Shown here piece by piece: positions 42,520 through 51,576 of a DNA stretch of 64,000 bases. Source of the stretch: Caulobacter sp. FWC26 (GTDB lineage: Bacteria; Pseudomonadota; Alphaproteobacteria; Caulobacterales; Caulobacteraceae). The stretch lies in NCBI RefSeq assembly GCF_002742645.2, contig NZ_CP033875.1, forward strand, positions 62,001 through 126,000. The letters run 5' to 3'. The translations under genes were made by a program, and so were the position numbers. Each line of letters starts with the position of its first letter. Within the stretch, counting starts at the first letter, position 1. The notes under the pieces are model-generated. The model did not search any database. It saw nothing but the letters and a program-made list of their open reading frames with translations, and was not told the DNA's origin.

Positions 42520-44067
42520 TCATCGGCGGCATTGGTAGTGCTCTGCCTGGTCGGGATCGCCGCGACCGTCCCAGCGGGCGACGGCGGGGTAGCGACAGAC
42601 CGGCCGCGCGGAGATCTTGCGCCCGGCGGGCAGTTCCATCGCCGCCGCGAGCGGCGAGCCGCTAAACCGGGTTCCGAGCACCTGGGACGGCGCCTGTCCG
42701 GCTTCACGCCAAAGTTCCAGCGCGCCCAGCATGTCGAGATGATGAGGCCCGACGCCGCCGGCGCAGTGGCCAAGACCGGGGACCATGAACAGCGCCAGCG
42801 TCTCCTCAGCCGCGCGGCGTCCCATGCGTCGCGCGACCGCGTCGCGCCAACGAATGCTGCCCAGCGGATTGACGCCGGCGTCGGCCCAGCCGTGATAGAG
42901 GATCAGGCGCCCGCCCCGCTGCCGGAACGGGGAGAGATCCGCCGGCGGCGCGTCCACGCCGTTCGCGCGGAAGGTCGCGCGAACCTTGGGCGTATCGCGA
43001 ACCAGATCGAAATTGGCGATGCGCCATGCGGGATCGCGCAACATCATCCCGCCGATGGCGCCTTGCAGGAAGTAGCGATGGCGCGCGTTGGGTCCCACGA
43101 TCCAGGCGGCCCAGCCGTCCGGCGTCGCCTCGGCGCTCGTCGGCGTTCCAGCCAAGCCCGGTGGTCCCCGATAGATCGCGCGCGCCGCCTTCAGCTTGGC
43201 CGGCGTCAGGCATCCGCTGGACTGTCCCGGTCGACACGCCAGGGCGCGCGGCTCGAAGCGGCAGCGGCGTGGGTCGGCGATGATCCCATCCGACTGGCCG
43301 TCCTTGGCGTCGCAAGCGGCCAGCCTGGTCTTTCCAAGCAGCTCAAGGTCGGCCTCGTCGAGCATCGCGCCCGGACGCGCCAACTGTTGCTGCGTCCAGG
43401 CCGCCGCCAGAAGCAGGCCGCTATAGTCGGCCGGCGGCGCGCCGGCGATGACGCCGTCATAGTCGGCGGGAAAGCGTGTAGCCGCCGCCAGGGCCTCACG
43501 CCCGCCGCTGGAACAGCCGTGGAAGTAGGTCAGCCTCGCCGCCGCTCCATAGTAGGTCGCCAGGATCGTCTTGGCCGCGGCGGTCGAGGCGTGGTCGGCG
43601 CGCCAGGCGAAGTCCGTCACCGCCGTGTCGCGCGCAAACCATGTCGGATCAGCCGCATCGTGGCCCATGTCGTTGCCGACAGCGGCGTAGCCCCGGGCGA
43701 CGGCGGCCCGCATGGTCAGCATGGGGTCGGACAGACTGCCGCCAAAGCCGCCGTTGCCGGCCGCCAGCAACTTGCCGTTCCAGCCGTTGTCCATGGGCAG
43801 CCACAGCTCGGCGCGGATGGTCGACCCGGCGACAGGTGACAAGGTCATCGCCACGCGACACAGCCTGCGCGGGAGGGGCAGCTTTGATGGGAAGGCCAGA
43901 CCGGTGTCGAAACCGTCTTCGGGTTTAACCGGACGCGCCGAGGTGATCCGCCCGTTCGCGATCGCCGCCTGGGCCAGCGCCGCGCAGCGCGCTTCGTCGG
44001 CGGGCTGACCAGCCGGGCCGGCCAGAGCCAACAGGCCAAGGCCGAGAAAGCCGCTCAGCGCGTCCAC
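42520..44067 (-). CDS. Tannase/feruloyl esterase family hydrolase
   Basis: A 515-residue esterase with a hydrophobic N-terminus (likely exported) and the CS-D-HC arrangement of tannases: FHGCSSGGREAL with Cys185-Ser186, an Asp near GWADAGVNP, and GLGHCAGG with the matching His-Cys. NGKLLAAGNGGFGG and GNDMGHDAADPTWF are also typical. The family splits gallate, ferulate or terephthalate esters. The GTG at 44067 lies 2 bases after the stop of the lipase-like gene, so they form one operon. Confidence 0.88.
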   Translation of the reverse strand: MDALSGFLGLGLLALAGPAGQPADEARCAALAQAAIANGRITSARPVKPEDGFDTGLAFPSKLPLPRRLCRVAMTLSPVAGSTIRAELWLPMDNGWNGKLLAAGNGGFGGSLSDPMLTMRAAVARGYAAVGNDMGHDAADPTWFARDTAVTDFAWRADHASTAAAKTILATYYGAAARLTYFHGCSSGGREALAAATRFPADYDGVIAGAPPADYSGLLLAAAWTQQQLARPGAMLDEADLELLGKTRLAACDAKDGQSDGIIADPRRCRFEPRALACRPGQSSGCLTPAKLKAARAIYRGPPGLAGTPTSAEATPDGWAAWIVGPNARHRYFLQGAIGGMMLRDPAWRIANFDLVRDTPKVRATFRANGVDAPPADLSPFRQRGGRLILYHGWADAGVNPLGSIRWRDAVARRMGRRAAEETLALFMVPGLGHCAGGVGPHHLDMLGALELWREAGQAPSQVLGTRFSGSPLAAAMELPAGRKISARPVCRYPAVARWDGRGDPDQAEHYQCRR

Positions 44068-44069
44068 GC

Positions 44070-45263
44070 TCAGCTGTCCTGCCCACAGGCGGCGGCAGGC
44101 GCGCCGCCGACGATCATCCGTCGCACGAAGGGAATGGAGTGGGCGAGCGAGGCGTTCACGGCGCCGCTGTGATCGAGTCCCTCGTAGACGCGGTGCTCGA
44201 CGCGCGAGCCGGCCTTGCAGAGCTGCGCCGCGAGCTCGCCCTGGCGGGCGGGCTCGACATCGATATCGAGCTCGCCCGTACCCATGAAGATCGGGGTGGG
44301 AATGGCGTAACGCGGGAACGCGACAAGGTCCATTCGCTGGGCGAGCATCCCCAGCGCCGTCGGGGCCAGGACATTGCCCCAGTTGAGCCCCGCGCTCAGC
44401 ACATCGCCGCCTAGCGCGTCCATGCAGCGGCTGTTGGCCAGGGCCAGCAGCGGCAGCGCCTTGGAACTGAGCAGTTGGTCGGCCGGAACCGACCGGTCGG
44501 CGGCCATGAACGACAGCGCCAGGTAAAGGGCGTAGGCGGAGGTGGCGTCCACCTCGGCCGAGCTCGCGCCGGAAGCCTGGGGCGCGCGCGGATAGACGGC
44601 GGCCGCGCCGGTGGCCACCGTCGCGACCACATTGAGATCCGGCGCATATTCAGGCGCCAGGCCCGCCGCAGCGATCACCGCGCCGCCGCCTTGCGACTGC
44701 CCCACCAGAACGATCTTGTTCGCCAGCTCGCGACGCTCTCGAACGACGGCCCGAGCCGCGTCCAGAACCGAATAGGCCTCGGGGCGCGTAGCGAGGTAGG
44801 GGTGGGGTCCTGGCGTGCCCAGGCCCTGATAGTCAGTGGCGACCACTGCGAAGCCCTGTCGCAGCCAGGCGGAGAGGTAGCTGACGTCGCGCCAGGACCG
44901 TCCCGCCCAGGACGGCGCGCAGATATCGGCGACGCCAACGGTGCCGTGCGCCCAGGCGACGACCGGCCAGCCGCCTTCGGGTGGTTGGCCTTCCGGCAGG
45001 AACAGGGCCCCCGATACGGCCAAGGCAGTCTTGCCGTCCAAGCCGTCGGTCGAACTGTAGAGAATGCGTTGGCCAGAGCCCGCGCCTGGCAAGATCAGCG
45101 CGGGCTCCAGCGGCTCGGCGCGCAACAGCGCGCCGGCGCGGGCGGGGAGAGGATTCGCCCACGTATAGAATGACGACACCCGGCCATCGCTGGGATCGGC
45201 CCACGCGATCGACGGGCTGATGACGGCCAGCGCCATGGTCATCCCTAAAAGACGTCGTTTCAC
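44070..45263 (-). CDS. Exported lipase-like alpha/beta hydrolase
   Basis: A 397-residue protein with a clean signal peptide (MKRRLLGMTMALAVISPSIAWA). VVAWAHGTVG near residue 102, GQSQGGG with Ser190, GTGELDIDV for the acid and GLDHSGAV for the His resemble the secretory lipase (LIP) family. The GTG at 45263 is used because GGGGGAG lies 8 bases upstream and it begins the signal peptide; the longer ATG frame at 45389 adds 42 residues without one. Its partner tannase-like gene follows directly. Confidence 0.85.
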   Translation of the reverse strand: MKRRLLGMTMALAVISPSIAWADPSDGRVSSFYTWANPLPARAGALLRAEPLEPALILPGAGSGQRILYSSTDGLDGKTALAVSGALFLPEGQPPEGGWPVVAWAHGTVGVADICAPSWAGRSWRDVSYLSAWLRQGFAVVATDYQGLGTPGPHPYLATRPEAYSVLDAARAVVRERRELANKIVLVGQSQGGGAVIAAAGLAPEYAPDLNVVATVATGAAAVYPRAPQASGASSAEVDATSAYALYLALSFMAADRSVPADQLLSSKALPLLALANSRCMDALGGDVLSAGLNWGNVLAPTALGMLAQRMDLVAFPRYAIPTPIFMGTGELDIDVEPARQGELAAQLCKAGSRVEHRVYEGLDHSGAVNASLAHSIPFVRRMIVGGAPAAACGQDS

Positions 45264-45377
45264 CTGTTGGTCTCCCCCTCGACAGCGCCGGGCGGCGCCC
45301 GCGCCGTTCGACGCGGCCGACGCCGGCGTTTCAGCCGCGACGGGATCGCACGCGGCCCGGCCGACTTTTCTTGTTGG

Positions 45378-45410
45378 TTTAGATTTCATCTAAAATAGAA
45401 TTATTGTCAA
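45378..45410 (-). promoter_or_regulatory. Promoter region with a perfect inverted repeat, lipase-tannase operon
   Basis: On the minus strand TTGACA (45405-45410) is followed by the 7-3-7 palindrome TTTAGAT-TTC-ATCTAAA (45378-45394) in an AT-rich island within GC-rich DNA, about 115 bases before the lipase-like start. The palindrome falls where a repressor could cover the -10 region. A clear -10 box is not visible. Confidence 0.4.
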
Positions 45411-45461
45411 TCAACGCTGTCGACTCTCCCCGTGATGGCCACGGGCCCGCGCCATGGGGCG

Positions 45462-47384
45462 CTAGCGCGGGGAGAGAATCTGCCCGAGGCGATCGGGCGT
45501 TTGGGGCAGACGGCGCAGGCGCGGGTACCTGGGGCCGCCGTGATAAGCGAGCCTGACCACGCGGTCCCGATCATCGGCCCTGACGCCCAGAACGATGGCT
45601 GGCGCGCCTGGCTTGGCGGCGGTGAGGATCGCGGCCTTCAAGGTTTCGGGGGCGTAGGGCTTGCCGTTGACCTTGACGATGCGGCTGCCGGCGATCACGC
45701 CCGCGCGGAACAGCGGGCCGTCCCACAGAACCTCCTTGACCGCGCCGTCCCAGCCGATCTCAGCCCCCAGCGAGAAGGTCAGCAGGCTGGTCTCTGCATC
45801 CTTCTCATAGGCGGCGACATAGGCCGACGGTTGGGCTTCGAAGACCAGGCGCCAGCCGGCGCGCGTCAGGCCATCCAGGGGGGCGCGATCGTGGCCGTCC
45901 AGGCGGGCGTTGATGAACGCGGCCCAGTCGTAGGGCGTGACCGCGTTCAAGGCGCTGAAGACGTCCTCGACCTCGTAGGTCGAGACCGTCATGTCACCGT
46001 CGTCCACCCCGAAGAACGCCCGGGCGAAGTCGTCCAGCGACTTGGCGCCGTGGGTGCGTTCGCGGATCAGCGTGTCGACGTCCAGCCAGAGCAGCTGGCC
46101 TTCCTCGTAGTAGTCGAGCGATCGCAGCCAGCTGGTGGAGCCCGTGCCGCCGGCCGAATTCATGATGTAGGCGTTCGTCGTGTCGCGCAGACTGCGCCAG
46201 CCGCGCCCCGGCGTCGCCTCGGCGTTGGCCGCGATCAGGGCCAGCCGCTGGCGCATCTGCTCGGAAGAATACAGGCCCGAACGCGTCGCCAGCGTATCGC
46301 CGTAGTACTCGGTCAGCCCCTCATAGACCCACAACAGGCTGTTGCGCATCGGCGTCGTGTAGTCAGGCGTCCATAGATCCGCCGGGCGGCGGTGCTTGCC
46401 GTTCCAGGCGTGGACATATTCGTGGGCCAGGATGTCCCGTCCGGTGAAGGCGGTGTCCCAGGCGGTGAAGTAGCCGGCCGAGCTGTAGCCATTCTCGCTG
46501 GATCTCTGGTGCTCGGCGCCCAGGTAGCCGACGGTGGGGTTCAGGCTGAGCAGGAAGTCGTAGTGGTCGAAATTCCGCGCGCCGCCGAACAGCTTGTCCG
46601 CCTGCTGCACGAGCCGGCGATGGATGTCGATCTGCGTCGGCGTCGCCTTCAGGTCCTTGGGCGAGTCCGCAAACACGGTCAGTCGGACGGGCCGCGTCGC
46701 GCCGGGATCGAGATCGAAGGCGGCCTTGTGACGTCCGGCGTAAACCGGGGAATCCATCAAGGTCTCGAAGCTGGTGGGCGCGAAACGCGTCGTCGCCCCG
46801 TTGGTCTCGGCTCCATCCAGCGCGGTGGCCAGGCTCCAGCCGGTCGGGATGGTCAGGGTTGGCCGGACCATGATCCGACCCACCTCGTAGCCGGCGGGAT
46901 ACAGCGCGACGGCGGTCCATTTCAGTAGCACGAGGTTTGGGGTGACGGCGATCCGAACGGGTCCGCCGGGCTGGGCGGTGGGTTGTTCCAGTCGAAGGGT
47001 GAGGGACCGGACGCCGACCGGGACATCAATGTGGAAAGCGGTCATCTCGACCGGATCGCGCCGCCACGCCAGCCGCCGGCCGTCGTCGGTCGTGACGGTG
47101 AAGCCGCTCATCAGCACGATCTGGGCGCTGGGCGAGTGCTCTCCCGGGATCCACTTGGGAAGCGACAGAACCAGCGGGCCGGGCGAGACGGGAAGGGTCT
47201 CGGTGACCCTAAAGACCTTCCGTGTCGTGTCGCTGACGTCGACCTTGAGGTCGATCACGCCGGGGTAGTCCGCCGCCCGGGCGATCGGAATCGGTGGGGT
47301 CGGAGGGGCCGCCTTGGGGGCGGCCAGCGCCGCCGGGGAGGTCGCCAGCGCCAGGCACGCGGCCAATGCCAGCTTGGACGTCAT
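45462..47384 (-). CDS. M61 family metallopeptidase (glycyl aminopeptidase type), exported
   Basis: A 640-residue precursor with a signal peptide (MTSKLALAACLALATSPAALAA). The zinc site HEYVH is at residues 321-325 with the third ligand in WVYEGLTEYYG about 30 residues on; the N-terminal beta domain and C-terminal PDZ domain (GSRIVKVNGKPY near residue 586) complete the M61 layout. Family members remove N-terminal Gly/Ala. The ATG at 47384 has AGGAGATCT upstream. It follows the second TonB receptor gene by 76 bases on the same strand. Confidence 0.9.
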   Translation of the reverse strand: MTSKLALAACLALATSPAALAAPKAAPPTPPIPIARAADYPGVIDLKVDVSDTTRKVFRVTETLPVSPGPLVLSLPKWIPGEHSPSAQIVLMSGFTVTTDDGRRLAWRRDPVEMTAFHIDVPVGVRSLTLRLEQPTAQPGGPVRIAVTPNLVLLKWTAVALYPAGYEVGRIMVRPTLTIPTGWSLATALDGAETNGATTRFAPTSFETLMDSPVYAGRHKAAFDLDPGATRPVRLTVFADSPKDLKATPTQIDIHRRLVQQADKLFGGARNFDHYDFLLSLNPTVGYLGAEHQRSSENGYSSAGYFTAWDTAFTGRDILAHEYVHAWNGKHRRPADLWTPDYTTPMRNSLLWVYEGLTEYYGDTLATRSGLYSSEQMRQRLALIAANAEATPGRGWRSLRDTTNAYIMNSAGGTGSTSWLRSLDYYEEGQLLWLDVDTLIRERTHGAKSLDDFARAFFGVDDGDMTVSTYEVEDVFSALNAVTPYDWAAFINARLDGHDRAPLDGLTRAGWRLVFEAQPSAYVAAYEKDAETSLLTFSLGAEIGWDGAVKEVLWDGPLFRAGVIAGSRIVKVNGKPYAPETLKAAILTAAKPGAPAIVLGVRADDRDRVVRLAYHGGPRYPRLRRLPQTPDRLGQILSPR

Positions 47385-47460
47385 GCGAGATCTCCTGGCG
47401 GGGGTCGCCGAGGCGGTCGCGTGGCGACCGCCTCGGCATGAGGTCATGCGGGTTGTGGTC

Positions 47461-50268
47461 TCAAAGGCCGCCGGCGCCGCCGAACTTGTGGGTCAGCTGC
47501 AGGTAGTAGCTGCGTCCCGTCGCGGAGAACCATGAGGTGTCGTAGTACGGATATCCCGAATAGGTCGGGTCGCGCGGCGGGTCCTTGTCCAACAGATTGT
47601 CGATGGCCAGGCTGAGGCGCGTGCGGTCGTTGATCTCGTACTGAACCGTGGCGTTGACCAGGTATGTCGCCTTGGTCCAGCCGTCCTCGTTGTAGTTGGC
47701 GATGCGGTCCAGGCGTTGGCCGTGCAGGCCGATGCTCAGGTCGTCGAGGGTCCAGTTGATCGCCGCGCTGCTCTTGGTGCGCGGGATGACGTAACCGCTG
47801 TCGAAGGCCAGCTGGTTCTTGATGGGATCGCCCGGATATTGGCGGCTGGTATGGTTGTGCACCCAGGTGTGCGCCAGGCTGAAATTGAACGTGCCGAAGC
47901 TGCTCGTCGGCCAGCGATAGTGGGCCGCGACGTCGACGCCGGTCGTCCGCTCGGTGGCGACGTTGATCGGATTGATGGTCACGGTGCTGATCGCGCCCGG
48001 ATTGATCGTGGCGGTCAGCGGGTTGCGCTTCACGCGCGCCAGGGCGTCGACGCAGGTCGGCGAGGCGGCGCTGACGGGCGTGCCGGCCGAGGTCTTGCCG
48101 ATCCGGCAGTCGGCCTCCTGTCGCAGAACGCTGTCCAGGCTCATGTCGAGCACCGCGTTGTCCAGCTCTACCCGGAAGTAGTCGACCGAGATGTCGAAGT
48201 TGCGAACGGGTGACCAGACGGCCCCGTAGTTGAGCGACTTCGACGTTTCGGGCTTCAGCTTGGCGTTGCCGAGGCGAACCTTGACCAGTCCCTCGTCGGC
48301 ATAGCTGCAGTCGCCGATGTCCTCGCCCGGCTCCTCGATCCGACAACGGTAGTAGTCGGTGCCGGACGGGTGGCTGATACCCTCCTTGGCGAAGACATAG
48401 TGCAGGTCCGGCGCGCGGAAGCCGGTGCCGTAAGCGGCGCGCAGCAACACGGTCTTCAGCGGCCGCCACTCCAGGCCGCCGTTGTAGGTGAACTTGTCGA
48501 TCGTGTTGCCGCCGTACTTGTAGCCGTCGTAGCGACCGGCGGTGGACAGCTCGAGGCTCCGCAGCAGCGGAACCCGGAACTCGTAGCCCACGCCCCAGCG
48601 ATCGCGCGAGCCTGAACCGTCGGCGTCGCGCAGGCCGTAGTAGTAGTTGACGGTCGCCAGCGGATCGAGACCCAGCCGGTAGGACTGGTGGCCGTACTCG
48701 GCGACTGCGGCGAAGCCGACGGGGCCGGCCGGCAGGCGGAAGAGGTCGGCCTTGTTGACCTGGAACGACACGCCCTGCTGGCGCGCGATCGGTCGGTAGG
48801 TGGTGCGCGCCGTGATCGACTCGAACTCGGACGGGGTCAGGGGCGTATAGAGGCGCGTCGGATTGGCGTTGAAGATGGCGTAGCCGCTATCGGCGTCAAC
48901 GCCCCGTTGCGGACCCAGGAAGAAGGCGGTGGCCTTGGAGGTGACCACCTTGGGCCAGCTGATCGAGGACTTGTACTGGCTGAAATTATAGAAGGCCTCG
49001 TAGTCCCAGCCGCCGCCCAGAGCGCCCTTGACGCCCGGCGTAATGCTGAAGGTGCGCGAGACGTTCTTGATGAAGCCCTTGTTCAGTCCGCCCATTTCCT
49101 CCGGCGTGAAGTTGCGGTGCCAAAGGTCGAGCCCGCCGCTGAACTGGTTGTAGAAGATGCCGTCTTCGCTGCCGTTGGCGTCCTGGTACTCCCAGTTCAG
49201 GACGTCCTGGAACTGCCGGGTGCGGCTGTAGCCGGCCGAGATGTCGGCGAAGAAGGCCAGGGTGTCGCGCGGCGCGTAGTTCAGCGAGGCCACGACGTTG
49301 GCGCTCTTGCGCTCGCTGACGATCGTGCCGTAGCCGATCGAGCTGAAGCTGCCGCAGTAGTAGCCGGGGCCGTAGTCGTCGAGGGCGGGGTCATAGGCGC
49401 CCCAGCCGGGGCGGCTGGCGTATTCGACCGATCCGCCGTTGAGCTTCGACAGGGCCTTGCAGGTGTTGGCGCCCGGATCGACATAGACCTCTTCCGAAGG
49501 GTCCATGCGCAGGAAGTCGCGCCGCGCGATGGCCGTGCGGCGGCTCGGGCTGTCCTTGGTGCTGTCCTGGATGTCGCGGTCATACGCCCAGATCGGACGC
49601 TGGTTGACGAACTCGCCGCCGATCACCAGGTCGAAGTCGCCCTTGGAGTAGCCGCTGGAGACGTTCACGCGCTGGCTGGCGCCGCCCCCCCGCTCGTAGC
49701 CGCCGAGAGTCACGTCGACCGTCGTCCCGTCGACCTTCTTCTTGAGGTTGAAGTTGACCACGCCCGAGATGGCGTCGGAGCCGTAGACGGCCGAGGCGCT
49801 GCCGCTAAGGACCTCGATCCGGTCGATCATGCCCAGCGGGATCGACGAGGTGTCGGTGAAGGCGCTCTTGCCGTTATAGGGCAGCGGAAAGTCCGCGATG
49901 CGGCGGCCATTGACCAGCACCAGCGTGTGATTGGGCCCCAGGCCGCGCAGGTCCACCTGTTGGGCCCCCGGCGTCCAGTCCATGCCGCTTGACGATTGTT
50001 GGGTCTGGGTCTCGCCGCCGTTCTGGGTCAAGGCGCGCATGACGTCCGGAACGCTGTTGAAGCCGGCGGCCTTGATGCTGTCGCTGGTGATCACGGTCAC
50101 CGGCGCGGGGCCTTCCGTCGCGATGCGGGGGATGCGGGAGCCGGTGATCACCAGTGCTTCGACCGTGTCATCGCCCGTGGTCGCCGTGGTCTGGGCGCCG
50201 GCCTGGCCGACGATCATGAGCCCGGCCACCCCCGCCAGAGCGCTGGCGCGAAGAAGGTGCGTCTTCAT
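47461..50268 (-). CDS. TonB-dependent outer-membrane receptor, large
   Basis: A 935-residue receptor with signal peptide (ending VGQAGAQ), TonB-box-like VEALVITGSRIPR, a plug with DVMRALTQNGGETQ, VDLRGLGPNHTLVLVNGRR and RIEVLSGSASAVYGSDAISGVVN, and a long barrel with VLLRAAYGTGFRAPDLHYVF. The end, HKFGGAGGL, extends past the usual terminal aromatic residue. This subfamily often takes up peptides or complex sugars. GGGGGA precedes the ATG at 50268. It is divergent from the cyanophycinase-like gene, which suggests peptide or polymer fragments as substrate. Confidence 0.93.
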   Translation of the reverse strand: MKTHLLRASALAGVAGLMIVGQAGAQTTATTGDDTVEALVITGSRIPRIATEGPAPVTVITSDSIKAAGFNSVPDVMRALTQNGGETQTQQSSSGMDWTPGAQQVDLRGLGPNHTLVLVNGRRIADFPLPYNGKSAFTDTSSIPLGMIDRIEVLSGSASAVYGSDAISGVVNFNLKKKVDGTTVDVTLGGYERGGGASQRVNVSSGYSKGDFDLVIGGEFVNQRPIWAYDRDIQDSTKDSPSRRTAIARRDFLRMDPSEEVYVDPGANTCKALSKLNGGSVEYASRPGWGAYDPALDDYGPGYYCGSFSSIGYGTIVSERKSANVVASLNYAPRDTLAFFADISAGYSRTRQFQDVLNWEYQDANGSEDGIFYNQFSGGLDLWHRNFTPEEMGGLNKGFIKNVSRTFSITPGVKGALGGGWDYEAFYNFSQYKSSISWPKVVTSKATAFFLGPQRGVDADSGYAIFNANPTRLYTPLTPSEFESITARTTYRPIARQQGVSFQVNKADLFRLPAGPVGFAAVAEYGHQSYRLGLDPLATVNYYYGLRDADGSGSRDRWGVGYEFRVPLLRSLELSTAGRYDGYKYGGNTIDKFTYNGGLEWRPLKTVLLRAAYGTGFRAPDLHYVFAKEGISHPSGTDYYRCRIEEPGEDIGDCSYADEGLVKVRLGNAKLKPETSKSLNYGAVWSPVRNFDISVDYFRVELDNAVLDMSLDSVLRQEADCRIGKTSAGTPVSAASPTCVDALARVKRNPLTATINPGAISTVTINPINVATERTTGVDVAAHYRWPTSSFGTFNFSLAHTWVHNHTSRQYPGDPIKNQLAFDSGYVIPRTKSSAAINWTLDDLSIGLHGQRLDRIANYNEDGWTKATYLVNATVQYEINDRTRLSLAIDNLLDKDPPRDPTYSGYPYYDTSWFSATGRSYYLQLTHKFGGAGGL

Positions 50269-50355
50269 CGATATCCCCCTTTTTTGTTGCGCCGACAGCC
50301 CTCGCCTGAAGCCAGAACCTCGGCGCTGTTCCGAGATTGGGTCCATTTTGGGTTG

Positions 50356-50396
50356 CGACTTTCTCAGATTGAAAGTCGGAAAATACATTTTGTCAA
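50356..50396 (-). promoter_or_regulatory. Promoter and overlapping operator of the large TonB receptor gene
   Basis: On the minus strand TTGACA (50391-50396), a 17-base spacer and TTCAAT (50368-50373) make a good promoter. The inverted repeat CGACTTTC-N7-GAAAGTCG (50356-50378) covers the -10 box, and a wider GTCCATT (50341-50347) / AATGGAC (50401-50407) pair surrounds it. This nested symmetry looks like an operator for a dimeric regulator, possibly one of the nearby Lrp proteins. Confidence 0.5.
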
Positions 50397-50543
50397 AAAT
50401 AATGGACATATTGCATCTGGCGTGCAGCAATTTGGTTTCGCGCCGTCGGGCTGAGCAATTTGACTTTTCCGGGCGTCGAAACGTGATGGTTCGCACCGTG
50501 AAACACGGAGCGCGGCTAGGCTGGTCTGAACGGAGGACGCCAG

Positions 50544-51554
50544 ATGGTTCGATTTGCGGCGGCGGTGGCCATGGCGGCGTTGCTGGTGGGCGTCTCCAGT
50601 GCGAGCGCGGCCACGCCTGCGGGACCGGACGCCGTCGGACCGGGCTACGAGTACTACCGCATCGGCGACGTGAACGCCCCGACGCCCGGCAAGACGGGCC
50701 CGCTGCTGGGCCTGTTCGGCGGCGGGGACTGGCCGATTGACGCCTTCCGGATCTTCGTCAAGCAGTCAGGCGGCGGCCACATCGTCGTGCTGCGCGCGCG
50801 CGGCGGCCGCGAACTGCAGGACGAGATCTACAACGACGTGGGCGGCGTGGTGTCTGTCGAGACCCTGGTGATCCACGACGAGGACGCCGGCGAGGATCCG
50901 AAGCTGCTGGCGATCATTGCTCGGGCCGACGGCATCTTCTTTGGCGGCGGCGACCAGAGCAACTATGTCCGCGCCTGGAAGGGCACGGCCCTGAACAAGG
51001 CCCTGGACGCCCACGTCAAGGCCGGCAAGCCGATCGGCGGCACCAGCGCGGGGTTGGCGGTGCTGGGCGGCTATGTCTACGGATGTCTGGACTCGATCAG
51101 CCTGACCTCGCCGGACGCCTTGAAGAATCCGACTGGCCCCAGCGTCACGCTGGTGCGCGATTTCCTGCACCTGCCGTACCTGTCCAAGGTCATCACGGAC
51201 ACCCACTTCGACAAGCGCGACCGTCAGGGGCGGCTTGTCACCTTCGTCGGACGACTGATCCAGGAAGAGAACGACACCGCCATCACCGGTCTGGGCGTGG
51301 ACGAGGCCGGCGCGATGTTGATCGATGGGCAGGGGATCGGTCGCTACTACGGCCCCGGTCATGCCTGGCTGGTGCGGCCGCTGAAGAAGCCCGCGACCAT
51401 CATCGCCGGCCAGCCTCTGACCTATGGGCCGTTCCCGATCGTCGGACTGGGACCGGACAGCACGCTCGATTTCAAGACCTTCCAGGTCACCAAGCCCGAC
51501 TTCACGATCACCGCGCGGGTGGACAAGGGAACCCTGATCCGCAGTGATCGATAG
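50544..51554 (+). CDS. Cyanophycinase-like S51 peptidase, exported
   Basis: A 336-residue protein with a signal peptide (MVRFAAAVAMAALLVGVSSASA). The S51 catalytic set is visible: nucleophile Ser168 in GGTSAG, His221 in DTHFDKRDRQGR, and GIFFGGGDQ at 130-138 before them. Cyanophycinases cut multi-L-arginyl-poly-L-aspartate to beta-Asp-Arg (or beta-Asp-Lys) dipeptides; extracellular forms are known in polymer-scavenging bacteria. GGAGG lies 6 bases before the ATG. The next gene encodes an exported isoaspartyl peptidase, exactly the enzyme needed for the dipeptides. Confidence 0.85.
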   Translation: MVRFAAAVAMAALLVGVSSASAATPAGPDAVGPGYEYYRIGDVNAPTPGKTGPLLGLFGGGDWPIDAFRIFVKQSGGGHIVVLRARGGRELQDEIYNDVGGVVSVETLVIHDEDAGEDPKLLAIIARADGIFFGGGDQSNYVRAWKGTALNKALDAHVKAGKPIGGTSAGLAVLGGYVYGCLDSISLTSPDALKNPTGPSVTLVRDFLHLPYLSKVITDTHFDKRDRQGRLVTFVGRLIQEENDTAITGLGVDEAGAMLIDGQGIGRYYGPGHAWLVRPLKKPATIIAGQPLTYGPFPIVGLGPDSTLDFKTFQVTKPDFTITARVDKGTLIRSDR

Positions 51555-51576
51555 CCCGGCCGCTCTTCAGACCAAG

